A stretch of DNA of 6,971 nucleotides, taken from positions 1 through 6,971 of the forward strand of contig JANOIR010000476.1 in assembly GCA_031407765.1 (NCBI GenBank), given 5' to 3'. The stretch is from JBDSLU01 sp031407765 (GTDB lineage: Bacteria; Acidobacteriota; Vicinamibacteria; Vicinamibacterales; Vicinamibacteraceae). Positions 6,874 to 6,971 of this stretch are shown here, piece after piece. The first letter of the stretch is position 1, and the number at the start of each line of letters is the position of its first letter. The notes under the pieces are model-generated. The model did not search any database. It saw nothing but the letters and a program-made list of their open reading frames with translations, and was not told the origin of the DNA. A program made the translations under genes and the position numbers.

Positions 6874-6901
6874 GCCGGCGGCAGCCAAAGGTGCCGCCGG
6901 C
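6874..6901 (-). terminator. Strong GC hairpin after the upstream partial gene, possible terminator
   Basis: A perfect 10-bp stem (GCCGGCGGCA with TGCCGCCGGC) encloses the loop CCTTTGGC, 32 bases after the TGA at 6934. The U-tract after it is poor (TTCGT), so a classical intrinsic terminator is not assured. The 3' arm can instead pair with the GCCGGC at 6868-6863, which gives a competing 6-bp hairpin. I see no clear -35/-10 promoter between this hairpin and the start at 6836. Confidence 0.4.
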
Positions 6902-6933
6902 CTCAACCTCATCTCAGCGAGGCGACCCGCACG

Positions 6934-6971
6934 TCATGGTATCGCGGTAGCGGTCGCGGCGCTGCCCGCCG
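6934..6971 (-). CDS. C-terminal end of an upstream gene, probably a paralogue of the DUF4394/AEG-repeat gene (partial)
   Basis: Only the final 11 codons and the TGA stop (6936-6934) are in the window; the gene enters from beyond 6971. In this frame the peptide is AGSAATATAIP-stop. The frameshifted gene downstream ends AGSAATASPLP-stop, so eight of eleven residues match and both proteins stop at the same place. The DNA also shares the 14-base run AGCGCCGCGACCGC. The two other minus-strand frames give Arg-rich peptides with no such match. This supports a tandem paralogue with the same repeat-type C-terminus. The evidence is short, so the call is moderate; everything upstream is unseen. Confidence 0.6.
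   Translation of the reverse strand, partial: AGSAATATAIP

Overview
The window is GC-rich (close to 70% G+C by eye). All convincing genes lie on the minus strand, so the biological order runs from high to low coordinates. Every complete product I can recognise starts with a Sec-type signal peptide, so this is a locus for exported (periplasmic, outer-membrane or extracellular) proteins. The G+C content, the DUF4394 domains and the 'AEG...ANP' repeat domains resemble what is common in Acidobacteriota (Vicinamibacteria-like soil bacteria). That placement is inference from style; no ribosomal RNA or marker gene is present to prove it.

Region 1 (6971 to 6934): the last 11 codons of a gene that enters from outside the window. 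Its C-terminal peptide (AGSAATATAIP-stop) nearly repeats the C-terminus of the next gene (AGSAATASPLP-stop), which suggests tandem paralogues. A GC-rich hairpin follows it.

Region 2 (6836 to 4045): one large exported-protein gene, broken by an apparent one-base deletion near 5694. The 5' piece encodes a signal peptide, one complete DUF4394 domain and half of a second. The 3' piece, in another frame, encodes the rest of the second DUF4394 domain and four repeats of about 105 residues of the 'W-F-x-AEG-x-x-G-x-F...LLxANP' type. Adding one base restores a 930-residue protein.

Region 3 (3958 to 57): two complete genes separated by 2 bases (TAA-TC-ATG), which encode exported proteins of 671 and 627 residues. 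They are paralogous along their whole length, so this is a duplicated and co-expressed pair. I do not recognise a named family. Both have a signal peptide, a short Tyr/Leu-containing helix-like motif, a Pro-rich linker, and a long beta-rich body with shared motifs (RETG, VRN, LPxGATLxS). They also share a C-terminal segment starting G-x-LPV. They probably work together, perhaps as two subunits of one envelope assembly, but the sequence does not show a catalytic function.

Region 4 (56 to 1): a short non-coding tail with a small inverted repeat enclosing two 11-bp tandem units.

No tRNA, rRNA, CRISPR array, transposase or integrase is visible. The most notable points are the unnamed tandem pair, the frameshift, and the evidence that the DUF4394/AEG-repeat gene has a neighbouring paralogue.
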